A DNA stretch of 64,000 bases from Lactobacillus melliventris (GCF_013346935.1 NZ_JAAEEB010000008.1:26284-90283), one strand, 5' to 3'; shown: positions 10,233 through 19,357, counted from the stretch's first letter. Numbers and translations are program-made. The notes: generated by a model not told the origin, from the letters alone.

Positions 10233-11144
10233 TTAATATTTATTTTCCCTATTAATTTGCAGCAATAAATTGTAAAGTGACCCATACAAATTTGAATCGT
10301 TCCTAAAATGAGCAGAAACAATGGCAGGCTTAGTTAAAGTATTTCCTATAATAGGGTTCTTTTCCTGTACCAATTTGTCATATTCTTTGTTAATACCACT
10401 TATTAAAATTGGTTGGGCACTGATACCACCACCAATAGCAATTTTTTCAACATCTACTACGGTTTGGATATTGAGAATTAAACCAGCTATTGTAAGACAA
10501 TAGTTCTGAAAGATATTTACCGCGTCAGGTGACTTCTCCTTAATTGCCTCAAAAGCATGAAGTCCATCATTTTCTTTAGGATAATTAAGTTTGTGGTTTA
10601 TCTTTTTAATAAAATTGACGGCAGAGCCAATGTTACCCAAAGAGCCCTGCATATTATCTGGGTGAGACAAATCATTAATCATAAAACTTAATTCACCAGC
10701 CTGATAATGTGTTCCTCTTAATAAGTGACCATCAATAATTATGCCACCGCCAACTCCTGTTCCCAAAGTAATAGCGGCACAATTTTGTTCACCTTTTAGA
10801 CTCCCCAACCAGTTTTCAGCTAGAACACTGGCTTTACCATCATTAATAACAGCAACCGCTATGTGATACTTTTTACCATATATTTCGGCAAAGTCAATGC
10901 CATCTAAAAATGGTAAGGCCCCGCCAAATCTTATTTTAGTATTTTCAATTTTACCAGGAGCACAAAAGCCGATGCCCTTGATATCTGAAATATAGCGGTT
11001 AACAATCTGGTCAATATTTTCTAAAAACTTTGCTTTATCTTGATCAGTAGCAATTTTATCTTTTTCAATTATATTTCCAGCAGAATCTAATTTAGCAAAT
11101 TTAATTTCAGTTCCACCAATATCAATGCTCAAATAATTTTTCAT
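10233..11144 (-). CDS. ROK-family sugar kinase
   Basis: ROK (repressor/ORF/kinase) proteins phosphorylate hexoses and related sugars with ATP. At 303 residues the N-terminal phosphate loop YLSIDIGGTEIKFAKLD is clear, as are the central NDGKASVLAE (catalytic Asp) and the GTGVGGGIIIDG segment. The zinc-binding motif of typical ROK glucokinases (GHxx...CxCGxxGC) is absent: the matching stretch is AGELSFMINDLSHP with no cysteine pair. There is no N-terminal HTH, so it is a kinase rather than a repressor. It is last in the rhamnosidase operon, 76 bases after the esterase. The substrate is unknown; glucose released from a rutinoside-like glycoside is one possibility. Confidence 0.88.
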   Translation of the reverse strand: MKNYLSIDIGGTEIKFAKLDSAGNIIEKDKIATDQDKAKFLENIDQIVNRYISDIKGIGFCAPGKIENTKIRFGGALPFLDGIDFAEIYGKKYHIAVAVINDGKASVLAENWLGSLKGEQNCAAITLGTGVGGGIIIDGHLLRGTHYQAGELSFMINDLSHPDNMQGSLGNIGSAVNFIKKINHKLNYPKENDGLHAFEAIKEKSPDAVNIFQNYCLTIAGLILNIQTVVDVEKIAIGGGISAQPILISGINKEYDKLVQEKNPIIGNTLTKPAIVSAHFRNDSNLYGSLYNLLLQINRENKY

Positions 11145-11220
11145 AAATCTCTTCCATATAAATCACAACAATCACTGCAAACGACTTTAATACATTATCT
11201 CAAATATTCACCTTAAACAA

Positions 11221-12105
11221 CTATTTGACATGCGAATTAAAAAAATCACCTATTTGCTTTATTGCTAATTTGGTTTCTGGACAATCAAATAAAACAAAAA
11301 CATGAAAAAGATCTTGCCAAACATGCCACTGTACATCAACTCCAGCTTTTTGACACAAAAAATTTAGTATTGCTGAATTATCGTATTTTACTTCCTCACT
11401 GCCACAATTAATTAAAATTGGAGGAAAGTCATGGAAGTCGTCATATATTGGTGAGATTAAGGGATCTTTCTTTTCGGGATTATCAAAGTATGGAACGGGA
11501 GCAGTTGCCCCAATGAGCATAGGATCTCGTTCATTTCTATAATATTCAGATGGAAAAATATTAAGCTGACTAATAATCGGAGAAAATACTGAAATTTTTT
11601 CAGGTAAATTTTTATGTTCATTTCGCAATTGAATAGTAAGTGTAAGAGCTAGTGTAGCTCCTGCTGACTCACCAAACAACAAAATTTTATCATATTTATC
11701 TTTTAAGTAAATATAGGCATTGTAGACATCTATTTGAGCATCTGGATGTTTTCCTTCTGGATACTGTCGGTAATCTACTGAAAAAACATCTGTTTTACTG
11801 CTTTTACCCAAACTTATTGCAAGTTTTCTTCTTGAAAAAACTGTTCCTGTAGCATAGGCACCACCATGAAGAAACATAATAACATTATTTTTGTTTTGCG
11901 CATTTTGAATTAAATAAAACTCACCTTTTACGAATTCTTTATTAACTTTCTTAACTTTTACATCTTTAGGTATTTTGTATTGATTCCCAAGATCTGCATT
12001 TGCTCTTGCAGCTTTTACGACTTCTGGCGTCAGTGGTTCATTTTGACTAGGCTTAATATTATTTCTAGAGAAATCAATCGCCTTTTTTGCTTGTTCACTA
12101 ATCAT
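11221..12105 (-). CDS. Alpha/beta hydrolase, HSL-type esterase
   Basis: A cytoplasmic serine ester hydrolase of the hormone-sensitive-lipase group. At 294 residues the oxyanion motif HGGAYATG lies at 80-87 and the nucleophile elbow GESAG at 145-149 (Ser147). A candidate Asp lies near 240 (CGSEEVKYD) and the His near 268 (DLFHVF). No signal peptide is seen. It begins nine bases after the MFS gene, so the two are co-transcribed with the rhamnosidase. A role in removing acyl groups (acetyl, feruloyl or similar) from an imported glycoside is inferred from context only. Confidence 0.88.
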   Translation of the reverse strand: MISEQAKKAIDFSRNNIKPSQNEPLTPEVVKAARANADLGNQYKIPKDVKVKKVNKEFVKGEFYLIQNAQNKNNVIMFLHGGAYATGTVFSRRKLAISLGKSSKTDVFSVDYRQYPEGKHPDAQIDVYNAYIYLKDKYDKILLFGESAGATLALTLTIQLRNEHKNLPEKISVFSPIISQLNIFPSEYYRNERDPMLIGATAPVPYFDNPEKKDPLISPIYDDFHDFPPILINCGSEEVKYDNSAILNFLCQKAGVDVQWHVWQDLFHVFVLFDCPETKLAIKQIGDFFNSHVK

Positions 12106-12114
12106 TTTTACTCC

Positions 12115-13302
12115 CTATTTATTTGAATGATAAACTAGTTTTTTATAGTTAAAGCCAATCCATAGTACAAATATTAACAATAATCCAAAAATTACAGTTC
12201 CACAAATGAAAGTAAATTCAGCACTGTTATTTTTAAATAGTGCCCCAAAGACTTGGGCGGTATATGGAGCAATTAGTGTACCGATATTAGCAATAGTCAT
12301 GACAACTGAAGTAGAAAATGGGACTTGCGATGGTGAAGTAAACGCACCTACACTTGACATTGTTGAAACCATTGTCATTGAAACTGAAATCCCTACCAGT
12401 ATTACACCTATACTACTAACCAATAAGGAATTAGAAACACTAAATATAAAAAATGCTAATAGACCGCATCCGATGGAGATAGACAAAGAAAAGTTTTTAA
12501 TAGTTTGCGGTAAAGCCATGTAGATAAATCCACCTGCTGCCATTGCAAAAGACATTATTCCCAATAATGTACTTGCATCTTGAGCTGTGCCATATCCTTT
12601 TTCAATTACCAGAGTTGCAAACTTAATTGAAACAAAAGCAAAGATAGAATTAAATAAGAATATGAAGAGTGCTAAAAGCCAAATTTTTCCATTTATTTTT
12701 CGACTATTATTTTCAGGTTTTTCAGATTTATTGTTCTCTTGATCAATTCTTAAGTTCTTAGGTATATAAGCAAAAAACATGAGTAAGACTGGCAAAGCAA
12801 CTGCATTAACCCAATAGGCCATGTGCCAACCATAATTTAGCAGCACCCCTGCCAAAAAAGTCATTAAAAACATACCTAATCCTTGAACTACACTTGACCA
12901 GCCAAGAAGTCGCTGCTGTTCTGTGCCGCTGAAAAGAGAAATGATTAAAGATTGAGAATACGAAGCTAATAGTCCTGTTCCAATTCCGATACCAATTCTT
13001 GACGTAAAAATCAAACCGAAATTGTTACTAAGTGCAGGTATTATGCCACTAAGAAAAATTATAAATAAGCCTGAAATTATCGTGCTCTTAATCCCGATTT
13101 TATCAGCTAAAATATTACTGATAGGTGTGAAAATAATTATTCCAAGTGATGAAACCGTCATGGTTAATTCAACAAGAGTGGGGTTAACATTTGAAAAAGT
13201 TTTTATCATTAAGGGTATAGTTGCAGCCGTTGCACCCGATGAAACAACAAAAATATTTAACAATAGTATTGCTAATTTTAATCCGAAATTCTTTTTATTC
13301 AT
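12115..13302 (-). CDS. MFS transporter, probable glycoside importer
   Basis: Major facilitator superfamily permease of 395 residues with about 12 hydrophobic helices. A motif-A-like cytoplasmic loop (NILADKIGIKST) follows helix 2, and a polar central loop lies near 185-205 (RIDQENNKSEKPENNSRK). The ATG overlaps the end of the rhamnosidase gene by 8 bases, with its GGAG site inside that gene. Because the downstream enzymes lack signal peptides, this protein is the likely route by which the glycoside enters. A drug-efflux role cannot be excluded from sequence alone. Confidence 0.85.
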   Translation of the reverse strand: MNKKNFGLKLAILLLNIFVVSSGATAATIPLMIKTFSNVNPTLVELTMTVSSLGIIIFTPISNILADKIGIKSTIISGLFIIFLSGIIPALSNNFGLIFTSRIGIGIGTGLLASYSQSLIISLFSGTEQQRLLGWSSVVQGLGMFLMTFLAGVLLNYGWHMAYWVNAVALPVLLMFFAYIPKNLRIDQENNKSEKPENNSRKINGKIWLLALFIFLFNSIFAFVSIKFATLVIEKGYGTAQDASTLLGIMSFAMAAGGFIYMALPQTIKNFSLSISIGCGLLAFFIFSVSNSLLVSSIGVILVGISVSMTMVSTMSSVGAFTSPSQVPFSTSVVMTIANIGTLIAPYTAQVFGALFKNNSAEFTFICGTVIFGLLLIFVLWIGFNYKKLVYHSNK

Positions 13303-16081
13303 TTTTGACTCCTAAGATCGCTGTTTGTTTAAATAAGTCATTAATTCTTTTAACTTCTTGTTCATTGAATGGTTTAAACCCAATACCTTTCATCTCTTTA
13401 CTTAATTGATAAAGGGAATATTTCGCAAAGTTTTTCATATTTCCTGGCAATGTCAAGAAATCCCAAAAAGGTACCAATTTACTTATTTTGCTAGTTAAAT
13501 TCTTATTATCTAAAAATTCACTAATAGGTGTGTGTACATCAAAAATCTCAACGATAGGCTTCTTAAGAGTTAAATAGATATGATATTCTCCAGATGGCAA
13601 AGTGTATTGACCATGTTTATCATTTACTATAAGCTCTTTAACATTTGAAAATTTCAGCATCATTTTACTGCCATATGGAATATGAACGTTAAAAGCAACA
13701 TGAAATGCATCTTTAATTTTCCAATTTACTTTTACCAATCCAGTTGGAAGCTTTATCTGACCAGATACCGTGTGGAATTTTGTTGATATTGCTGGACCAA
13801 ACTCAACATTGCTTCCAGATTGTTTTAGTCCAAGTAGGTATTCATATGCCCACGCCATTACTGAACCATTAGAATAGTGATTTAATGAATTCATACCATT
13901 TTCAGCAATTTTGCCTTGATCATCAAGAGAATTCCATCGTTCCCAAATTGTTGTGGCTCCGTGTTCAACTTCAAATAACCAACTTGGGTAATCTGTTTGC
14001 AAAAATATTCTTAAAGCCAGATTTTTCTGATTGTTTTCAGATAAGGCTGGCAATAAAATTGGCGTTCCCACAAAACCAGTATCTAAATGATTTTGCTTTT
14101 TTTCTATTTTCTCAACCAATAGATCAATGACCTTCTGTTTGGCATTTTCAGGGTACAAATGGAACTTTAAGCAAAGAGCTAAACCCGTTTGTGTATCCGC
14201 AACTGTAAGTCCATCTCCTGTATAAAAGTGCTTGATAAAGGCCATCTTGATTGAATTTGCTAGTTGACCATATTTCTCTTCTTCTTTTTTAAAATAAAGC
14301 ACTTTAGCTGCATTTTTCACAATAAAAGAAGAATAGTAATAAAATGCACTAGCAATCAAATCATCTGCAGTTTTACCCTTGAGTTTCAGAATATCTTCTG
14401 TGTCTAATGCTAGCCAATCGCCTAGTTGATCGTCACCTAACCACAAGAACTCATTACCAGCTTTTTTGGCCCTCTTGTGAATCCAGTCTACCCAGGATTT
14501 CATTTGCGAAAAATTTTGTTTTAAGATTGATTTGTCTTGACTTCTTTGATATGAAATCCAGGGGATGATAGTCGCTGCATCACTCCATACAGCTTTGCCG
14601 CCGTCATCTGTATCAACTTTTGGCACATAAAGTGGAACTTTTCCCTCCTGTTCATCTTGTTCAATCGCTATATCTTTAGCAAATTTTTTAAAAAATGCGT
14701 AAGTTTCCATATTATAACTAGCTGTTTCGGCAAAAATAGCAGCATCTCCTGTCCATCCCAAGCGCTCATCACGCTGAGGGCAATCAGTTGGTATATCTAT
14801 AAAATTTGATTTTTGCCCCCATTTAATATTTTCAAAAAGTCTATTTACTTTTTTATTATCAGTTTTTATATTGCCTGTTTCCTCCATGTTAGAATACAAG
14901 GCAAAAGCTTTAAAATCGTCAGGATTAATTTCTTTAGCAAAATTATCCAATTTTACATATCTAAAACCAAAATAAGTAAAGTGTGGCCTGACCCACTTTG
15001 ATTTACCATTACTTTTGTAGGTGAATTTTGCCCTAGCTGAGCGAAGATTATCTCTATAGAATTCTTCATCTTGCAAAATTTCACCATATTCTAACGTTAC
15101 TTTCTGTCCTTGAGGCAAATTATTTTTAAATTCAACCCAACCAGCAATGTTTTGACCAAAATCTAAAACTGTAGAATTATTTGGTGTATGAATAATTTTT
15201 TTAACTTTGAATACTTCATGCTTTTTGACTGGTAAACTTAACCTGTCATTTAAGACGCCTTTAGTTTTTTGGCTTAAGTGCGCAGACTCTAAAACTTTTG
15301 GTGAAATAGTATCATCGTAATCTTCACCATAATATATTCCCGAATCAGTAACAGGTGATTTAATTACTTTCCAACTTTCATCTGTGGTAACTATTTGTTC
15401 ACCATTTTTATTAGTAATTATCAAATCAGCAATAGCAAAAAGATCTGCACCATAGTTATTTGGTTGTCCACCATGAGTTTTTAGGCCCAGTTTACCTTTA
15501 TACCAGCCATCCCCAACTAAAATTGAGATAACATGATTGCCGCTACTTAAAAAGTCAGTTACATCATATGTTTGAATTTGAATATTACGAAAATAATTTG
15601 TAAAACCGGGGGTTAAATATTCATCACCTACTTTTTTATTGTCTATGTATACCTCATATAGTCCCAAAGCAGAAATGTAGAGCCTAGCATTATTTGCCTT
15701 CTCAACTGAAAACTTTTTGCTAAATATCACTGAATGAAGTTTATGAAAGTTGGTTCCAATCCAGTTTCCTTTTAAATTTTCATTGATAAATGCCGTTTCA
15801 AACCAAGTTTCTTTGTTTACAATTTTTTCTTTATTTTTAACAGACATAATTACATAATATTTGGTTCTTGGCTTTAAAATTAACGAAATATCATATATTA
15901 AGTCGTTAGCCGCCTCCCAGTTGGTTTGATAAATCTTTTTATCATTATTTTTAATCACCAATTTCCTTTCTAATTTTTGGTCAGTACCTTGATCTAAAAA
16001 GCCAACTATATGCAAAGAGTTATTAAAATCAAAACCTAGTGGTTTAATCATATGATTTACTTCTATAGTTGTAAGCTTCAT
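13295..16081 (-). CDS. Alpha-L-rhamnosidase, GH78
   Basis: Removes terminal alpha-L-rhamnose from glycosides such as rutinosides, neohesperidosides or rhamnose-bearing saccharides. At 928 residues it has the multidomain bacterial GH78 layout: N-terminal beta domains (~1-400), an (alpha/alpha)6 catalytic barrel (~400-760) and a C-terminal beta domain. Family signatures are DCPQRDERLGWTGD at 433-446, which includes the conserved acidic catalytic residues, and EHGATTIWERW at 706-716 followed by SLNHYSNGSVMAW. There is no signal peptide, so it acts in the cytoplasm. It is the first gene of a four-gene operon and is divergent from an AraC regulator. Confidence 0.94.
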   Translation of the reverse strand: MKLTTIEVNHMIKPLGFDFNNSLHIVGFLDQGTDQKLERKLVIKNNDKKIYQTNWEAANDLIYDISLILKPRTKYYVIMSVKNKEKIVNKETWFETAFINENLKGNWIGTNFHKLHSVIFSKKFSVEKANNARLYISALGLYEVYIDNKKVGDEYLTPGFTNYFRNIQIQTYDVTDFLSSGNHVISILVGDGWYKGKLGLKTHGGQPNNYGADLFAIADLIITNKNGEQIVTTDESWKVIKSPVTDSGIYYGEDYDDTISPKVLESAHLSQKTKGVLNDRLSLPVKKHEVFKVKKIIHTPNNSTVLDFGQNIAGWVEFKNNLPQGQKVTLEYGEILQDEEFYRDNLRSARAKFTYKSNGKSKWVRPHFTYFGFRYVKLDNFAKEINPDDFKAFALYSNMEETGNIKTDNKKVNRLFENIKWGQKSNFIDIPTDCPQRDERLGWTGDAAIFAETASYNMETYAFFKKFAKDIAIEQDEQEGKVPLYVPKVDTDDGGKAVWSDAATIIPWISYQRSQDKSILKQNFSQMKSWVDWIHKRAKKAGNEFLWLGDDQLGDWLALDTEDILKLKGKTADDLIASAFYYYSSFIVKNAAKVLYFKKEEEKYGQLANSIKMAFIKHFYTGDGLTVADTQTGLALCLKFHLYPENAKQKVIDLLVEKIEKKQNHLDTGFVGTPILLPALSENNQKNLALRIFLQTDYPSWLFEVEHGATTIWERWNSLDDQGKIAENGMNSLNHYSNGSVMAWAYEYLLGLKQSGSNVEFGPAISTKFHTVSGQIKLPTGLVKVNWKIKDAFHVAFNVHIPYGSKMMLKFSNVKELIVNDKHGQYTLPSGEYHIYLTLKKPIVEIFDVHTPISEFLDNKNLTSKISKLVPFWDFLTLPGNMKNFAKYSLYQLSKEMKGIGFKPFNEQEVKRINDLFKQTAILGVKNE

Positions 16082-16097
16082 AAATATCTCCCCTTTC

Positions 16098-16111
16098 TGA
16101 TATCGCTTACA
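16098..16111 (-). promoter_or_regulatory. cre box (CcpA site) at the rhamnosidase operon start
   Basis: The minus strand reads TGTAAGCGATATCA, matching the Firmicutes cre consensus TGWAARCGNTWNCA at every position. It lies just downstream of the likely -10 (16117-16127) and about 17 bases before the rhamnosidase ATG, covering the expected transcription start. CcpA binding there should block transcription when glucose is plentiful. Confidence 0.75.
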
Positions 16112-16120
16112 AACAAATTA

Positions 16121-16129
16121 TGGTATAAT
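16121..16129 (+). promoter_or_regulatory. Extended -10 promoter for the AraC regulator gene
   Basis: TGG followed by TATAAT, with no good -35, about 65 bases before the araC-like start. Transcription from it would run through both copies of the 15-base repeat, so the regulator could repress itself. On the other strand the same bases supply the rhamnosidase -10 (TATACC or CATAAT). Confidence 0.5.
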
Positions 16130-16140
16130 CTTAATAACTT

Positions 16141-16175
16141 TTTTTATGTTTTCTGTTTATTTTTTATGTTTTCTG
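16141..16175. promoter_or_regulatory. Direct repeat, candidate AraC-type operator
   Basis: The 15-mer TTTTTATGTTTTCTG occurs exactly at 16141-16155 and again at 16161-16175, a 20-base period close to two helical turns. AraC/XylS proteins typically bind such same-face direct repeats. Relative to the rhamnosidase promoter the repeats lie at roughly -31 to -65, abutting a poor -35, as expected for activation. The binding protein is inferred to be the adjacent AraC-family product. Confidence 0.7.
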
Positions 16176-16194
16176 CTGCAAAAGGAAATATTTT

Positions 16195-17289
16195 ATGATA
16201 GATAAATATCTTGAGGAAATTTTAAATAACTTTCATCGTGCTACAGACTTGAACTTATATGTTTTTAAAAATCAATATGATCAAATAAGAAAGTACACAT
16301 CTCCTTTAGCTCCAAACTTTCCACTGAGTTTATTAAAAGAATCAGATAATACAAGCAATAAATTAAATTTAATATTGTTTAATAATCAATGCGCCATGGG
16401 CTTTTTTAACATAAAAGATTTAAAAATTATTGGCTTAAACTTAAATTTTACAATTGCTAATAACAAAAATTATGATCGCCTAGCTCCACTATTAGGGTGG
16501 AATAAATTTTCACAAACCATGAAATGTCTTTATTTCATGATCTTTAATAATTGGCCAATAATTACAAAATCCAGTGAGACTTTTCCCCTAGGAGAAAATA
16601 TTTCACTGGATAATAAGAAAAAAGCTTCTTACAAAGGATATCTTATAGAAACTGAATTAATGAAATCAGTTAGTAAAGGTAACTTAGATGAATATAATGA
16701 TAACTTCAAAAAATTCGTTAAGTATGGTAATTTAGGCACATTTGGAGACAACAAGCTCAGAAATTCCAAGGATATGGCAATTGCTGCAACTACCTTATGT
16801 ACTAGAGCAGCAGTTAAAGGTGGTGTTCCCGTATCTGAAGCATTTGGGCTCAGCGACGAAATAATAAAACAAATTGAAAAAGATACCGTTATATCTAACT
16901 ACTATGAATACTCAAGAGCAATTGGTGAAATCTTTGTAGCTCGAGTTAACAGAGTAAAGAGGAATAACATAACTTCCATAGTTTATCGTGCACAAGAATA
17001 CATTTTTTCTAACTTAACTTCTATCAAAAATATCAGTGAAATTGCCGCAGAACTAAATGTCAGTACCTCATATTTACAACATCTTTTTAAAAAAGAAAAA
17101 AATTCTTCCTTAGTAACTTATATGAACCAAGAAAAGGTAAATTTGGCTGTTCACGAACTGATTTTTACTAATAAAAAAGTAGAAGAAATCGCGTATGATG
17201 CTGGGTTTAGCAGTACAAGCTTGTTTTCGACTACCTTTAAACGTTTTAAGGGTCTATCGCCTTTAAAATATCGCAAAAAGTTTAAATAG
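16195..17289 (+). CDS. AraC-family transcriptional regulator of the rhamnosidase operon
   Basis: DNA-binding activator of 364 residues. The C-terminal ~100 residues hold the double HTH of the AraC family: ISEIAAELNVSTSYLQHLFKKE (first helices) and VEEIAYDAGFSSTSLFSTTFKR with the closing GLSPLKYRK. The N-terminal ~250 residues are an unassigned sensor region without a recognisable cupin; they presumably bind the inducing sugar. AAAGGA precedes the ATG. It is transcribed away from the rhamnosidase gene, from which it is separated by 113 bases carrying a cre box and a direct repeat. Confidence 0.9.
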   Translation: MIDKYLEEILNNFHRATDLNLYVFKNQYDQIRKYTSPLAPNFPLSLLKESDNTSNKLNLILFNNQCAMGFFNIKDLKIIGLNLNFTIANNKNYDRLAPLLGWNKFSQTMKCLYFMIFNNWPIITKSSETFPLGENISLDNKKKASYKGYLIETELMKSVSKGNLDEYNDNFKKFVKYGNLGTFGDNKLRNSKDMAIAATTLCTRAAVKGGVPVSEAFGLSDEIIKQIEKDTVISNYYEYSRAIGEIFVARVNRVKRNNITSIVYRAQEYIFSNLTSIKNISEIAAELNVSTSYLQHLFKKEKNSSLVTYMNQEKVNLAVHELIFTNKKVEEIAYDAGFSSTSLFSTTFKRFKGLSPLKYRKKFK

Positions 17290-17446
17290 CCGAAGGATGA
17301 AAATTTTATTTTCGAAATTTGCAATTTTCGTTAATTTATCAGGTAATTTGCCATTATATTTTTGAACTTTATAATAAAAATTATTACAATCTCTATGATG
17401 GTTTTAGCAATTTATCCTAAAAGAAAAGGAATTTTTAAATTAGAAA

Positions 17447-18568
17447 ATGAAAGCGTATTCATCAGAATCATGTAAATTAGCTGACATAGGTGATTACCTG
17501 AAGGTTTTTGCTTGCAGCGCCGTTATGTCTCAACCAATAATGTCCTTAATTATGGGAGTGGGACAACCATATAATACGCAAGATATTTTTGGCGTTATGT
17601 ATAATTTGGTTAAGTACACTGCTCCAGCATTTATCTTTGGCATTTTGTATACAACTATTCGTACTAACGATATAGCAGGCAATTTTTCATATCAAAAACA
17701 TTTACGAGCAAACTGGTCAAATTTGTTTGTTCCTACAATCTGGTGGACTTTGATCTACTTGTTGGGAATGCCCTGGCTTCAGCAAATAAGAAAGTTCAAT
17801 AATTTTGGTACATTTTGCTGGCAATTTGTCAACGGTAACGCTGCTCCTCATCTATGGTATAACACCATGATGTTACAATTTATAATTTTGATGCCAATTT
17901 TCTGGGGAATCAGTCGTTATGTTGCTAACAACGTAAAACGGGGTTTATCAGTTGCCGGTATTACGTTTGTTTTGTATTTTTTCTGGCTGTGGTTTTATGA
18001 CTTTTACGTTTTTCATGGGCCACACGAAAAAAGCTGGTATCTGCTGGATCGTATTTTCATTTCGTTTGTGATTTACGGTGTTTTTGGTGTATTGGCGTGG
18101 CAATTTAGGGATTACGTTAACACATTTCTATATAAGTTTTGGTGGCTAATTTTAGTTGTTTTTGCTGCATGCTTTTTCTGGACTAATTTTGAATTACATG
18201 GCTTTGGCCATCCGGTTCTTTTTGCAAATGCGCCTTATTATAAACCATCAATGACATTTTATTGCTTGGCTGTAATTGCTTTGGTAGCTGCACTATGTCT
18301 ATTTAATATCAGGCACAAATCGGAGAAATGTTTAAAAATTTTTCACTTTTTAGCAACCTATGCCTATAGAGCATATTTATCAAATGTGTTTTGGGATCAA
18401 CTGCTGTGGCGTGGCTTAAATATGAGTTATCATGCTGTTTATCACCCATTTCTAACCTTTTTTGGCATGTGGGTACTGACATGGACATTATCCTTCACTT
18501 CAGCATATTTTCTTCATATTTGGTGGTCAAAAGCAAAAAAGTTCTTAAGCGGGTTTAGTCTAAAATAA
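17447..18568 (+). CDS. Acyltransferase-3-like integral membrane protein
   Basis: A 373-residue protein with about ten hydrophobic helices, resembling the acyltransferase 3 family (O-acetyltransferases of surface sugars and lipids). The N-terminal DYLKVFACSAVM aligns with the family's D-x-L-K/R...V helix 1, but the histidine expected at the end of that segment is missing (SQP follows). Late aromatic helices (FHFLATYAYRAYLSNVFWDQ) fit the family. It has its own 157-base upstream region and ends at a terminator shared with the convergent P-loop gene. The substrate is unknown; it may not be an active acetyltransferase. Confidence 0.7.
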   Translation: MKAYSSESCKLADIGDYLKVFACSAVMSQPIMSLIMGVGQPYNTQDIFGVMYNLVKYTAPAFIFGILYTTIRTNDIAGNFSYQKHLRANWSNLFVPTIWWTLIYLLGMPWLQQIRKFNNFGTFCWQFVNGNAAPHLWYNTMMLQFIILMPIFWGISRYVANNVKRGLSVAGITFVLYFFWLWFYDFYVFHGPHEKSWYLLDRIFISFVIYGVFGVLAWQFRDYVNTFLYKFWWLILVVFAACFFWTNFELHGFGHPVLFANAPYYKPSMTFYCLAVIALVAALCLFNIRHKSEKCLKIFHFLATYAYRAYLSNVFWDQLLWRGLNMSYHAVYHPFLTFFGMWVLTWTLSFTSAYFLHIWWSKAKKFLSGFSLK

Positions 18569-18583
18569 TAAATATTTCTAACC

Positions 18584-18628
18584 AAAAAGCACCTTGACAC
18601 TAAAAAGAGTCAAAGTGCTTTATTTTTT
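18584..18628. terminator. Bidirectional terminator between convergent genes
   Basis: AAAAGCACCTTGACAC, loop, GAGTCAAAGTGCTTTATTTTTTT forms a long near-perfect stem with A/T tracts on both sides. It serves the acyltransferase-like gene (+) and the P-loop gene (-). Confidence 0.8.
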
Positions 18629-19254
18629 TACTTTTTTACTATAGAAGCAATGCCTGCCATAATATTTAAGTACTGCTTTTCATTTTCTACAAAAGAATCA
18701 TTGTTAACAATAATATCTGCTATGTCCTTTACTTTTAGTGCCCCATGCTTGATTTTGAACTGATCCTTATTTTTGGTCCGTTCTACTATTTCATCAAAAG
18801 TAAAATTCTCGCCGTTATCAATTGTTTGCTTTTTATATTCTCTTTGTGCGCGAACTTCAAGAGGCGCTTCAACGTAAATGTTCATCATTTTAGGACCCAG
18901 TTCGTTTTTAAGATAGACACCTAATTCCGAACGGTAGAGGCTTTCTATTGATGCATAATGAATATTTTCTTCTTGCATTTTACCTATTAAACGATATAAA
19001 AACTCTTTAAACACTTTTTCAGTGTCTTTGGCATAAAGATTGGTAAAATCTTGTTCTGATGGATGTCCAGTGAACTGATAATTACGTTCTATCATCATTT
19101 CTTTTTCTATTGCAATAATCTTCATTCGTTTGATACCAATGCTGTCAAAATAGATTCCAGCAGCTGATTTGCCACATTCACTTAATCCGCCCAAAGAAAA
19201 CATACCTTTGACAAAATTTTTACGATTTTCAAAATCTTGCTCAGTAAATTCCAT
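18628..19254 (-). CDS. P-loop protein, nucleoside/nucleotide kinase-like, function unknown
   Basis: I do not recognise a named family. The 208-residue product has a Walker A loop GLSECGKS at about 23-30, right after a short strand (MFSLGG), as in P-loop kinases of small molecules. A mid-protein strand with acidic context (MMNIYVEAPLEVRAQRE) resembles the kinase lid/LID-arginine region. I chose ATG at 19254 because GGAGG stands seven bases before it; a GTG two codons upstream is too close to that site. It stands alone, convergent with the acyltransferase-like gene. Confidence 0.7.
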   Translation of the reverse strand: MEFTEQDFENRKNFVKGMFSLGGLSECGKSAAGIYFDSIGIKRMKIIAIEKEMMIERNYQFTGHPSEQDFTNLYAKDTEKVFKEFLYRLIGKMQEENIHYASIESLYRSELGVYLKNELGPKMMNIYVEAPLEVRAQREYKKQTIDNGENFTFDEIVERTKNKDQFKIKHGALKVKDIADIIVNNDSFVENEKQYLNIMAGIASIVKK

Positions 19255-19357
19255 TTTCACGCCTCCATTAAAAACTAAAATACTGCGCTGTAAATTAGCA
19301 GTGCAGTTTTAAAGTATACACGGACTGCTAATATTTTGCAAGCGATTTCATGATAAA

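Noticed and set aside
11145..11220. TGCAAACGACTTTA before the ROK gene as a cre box
   Set aside because: It lacks the terminal CA and symmetry of cre.
12206..12523. 105-codon plus-strand frame opposite the MFS gene
   Set aside because: Lies wholly inside a well-supported permease gene and has no recognisable features.
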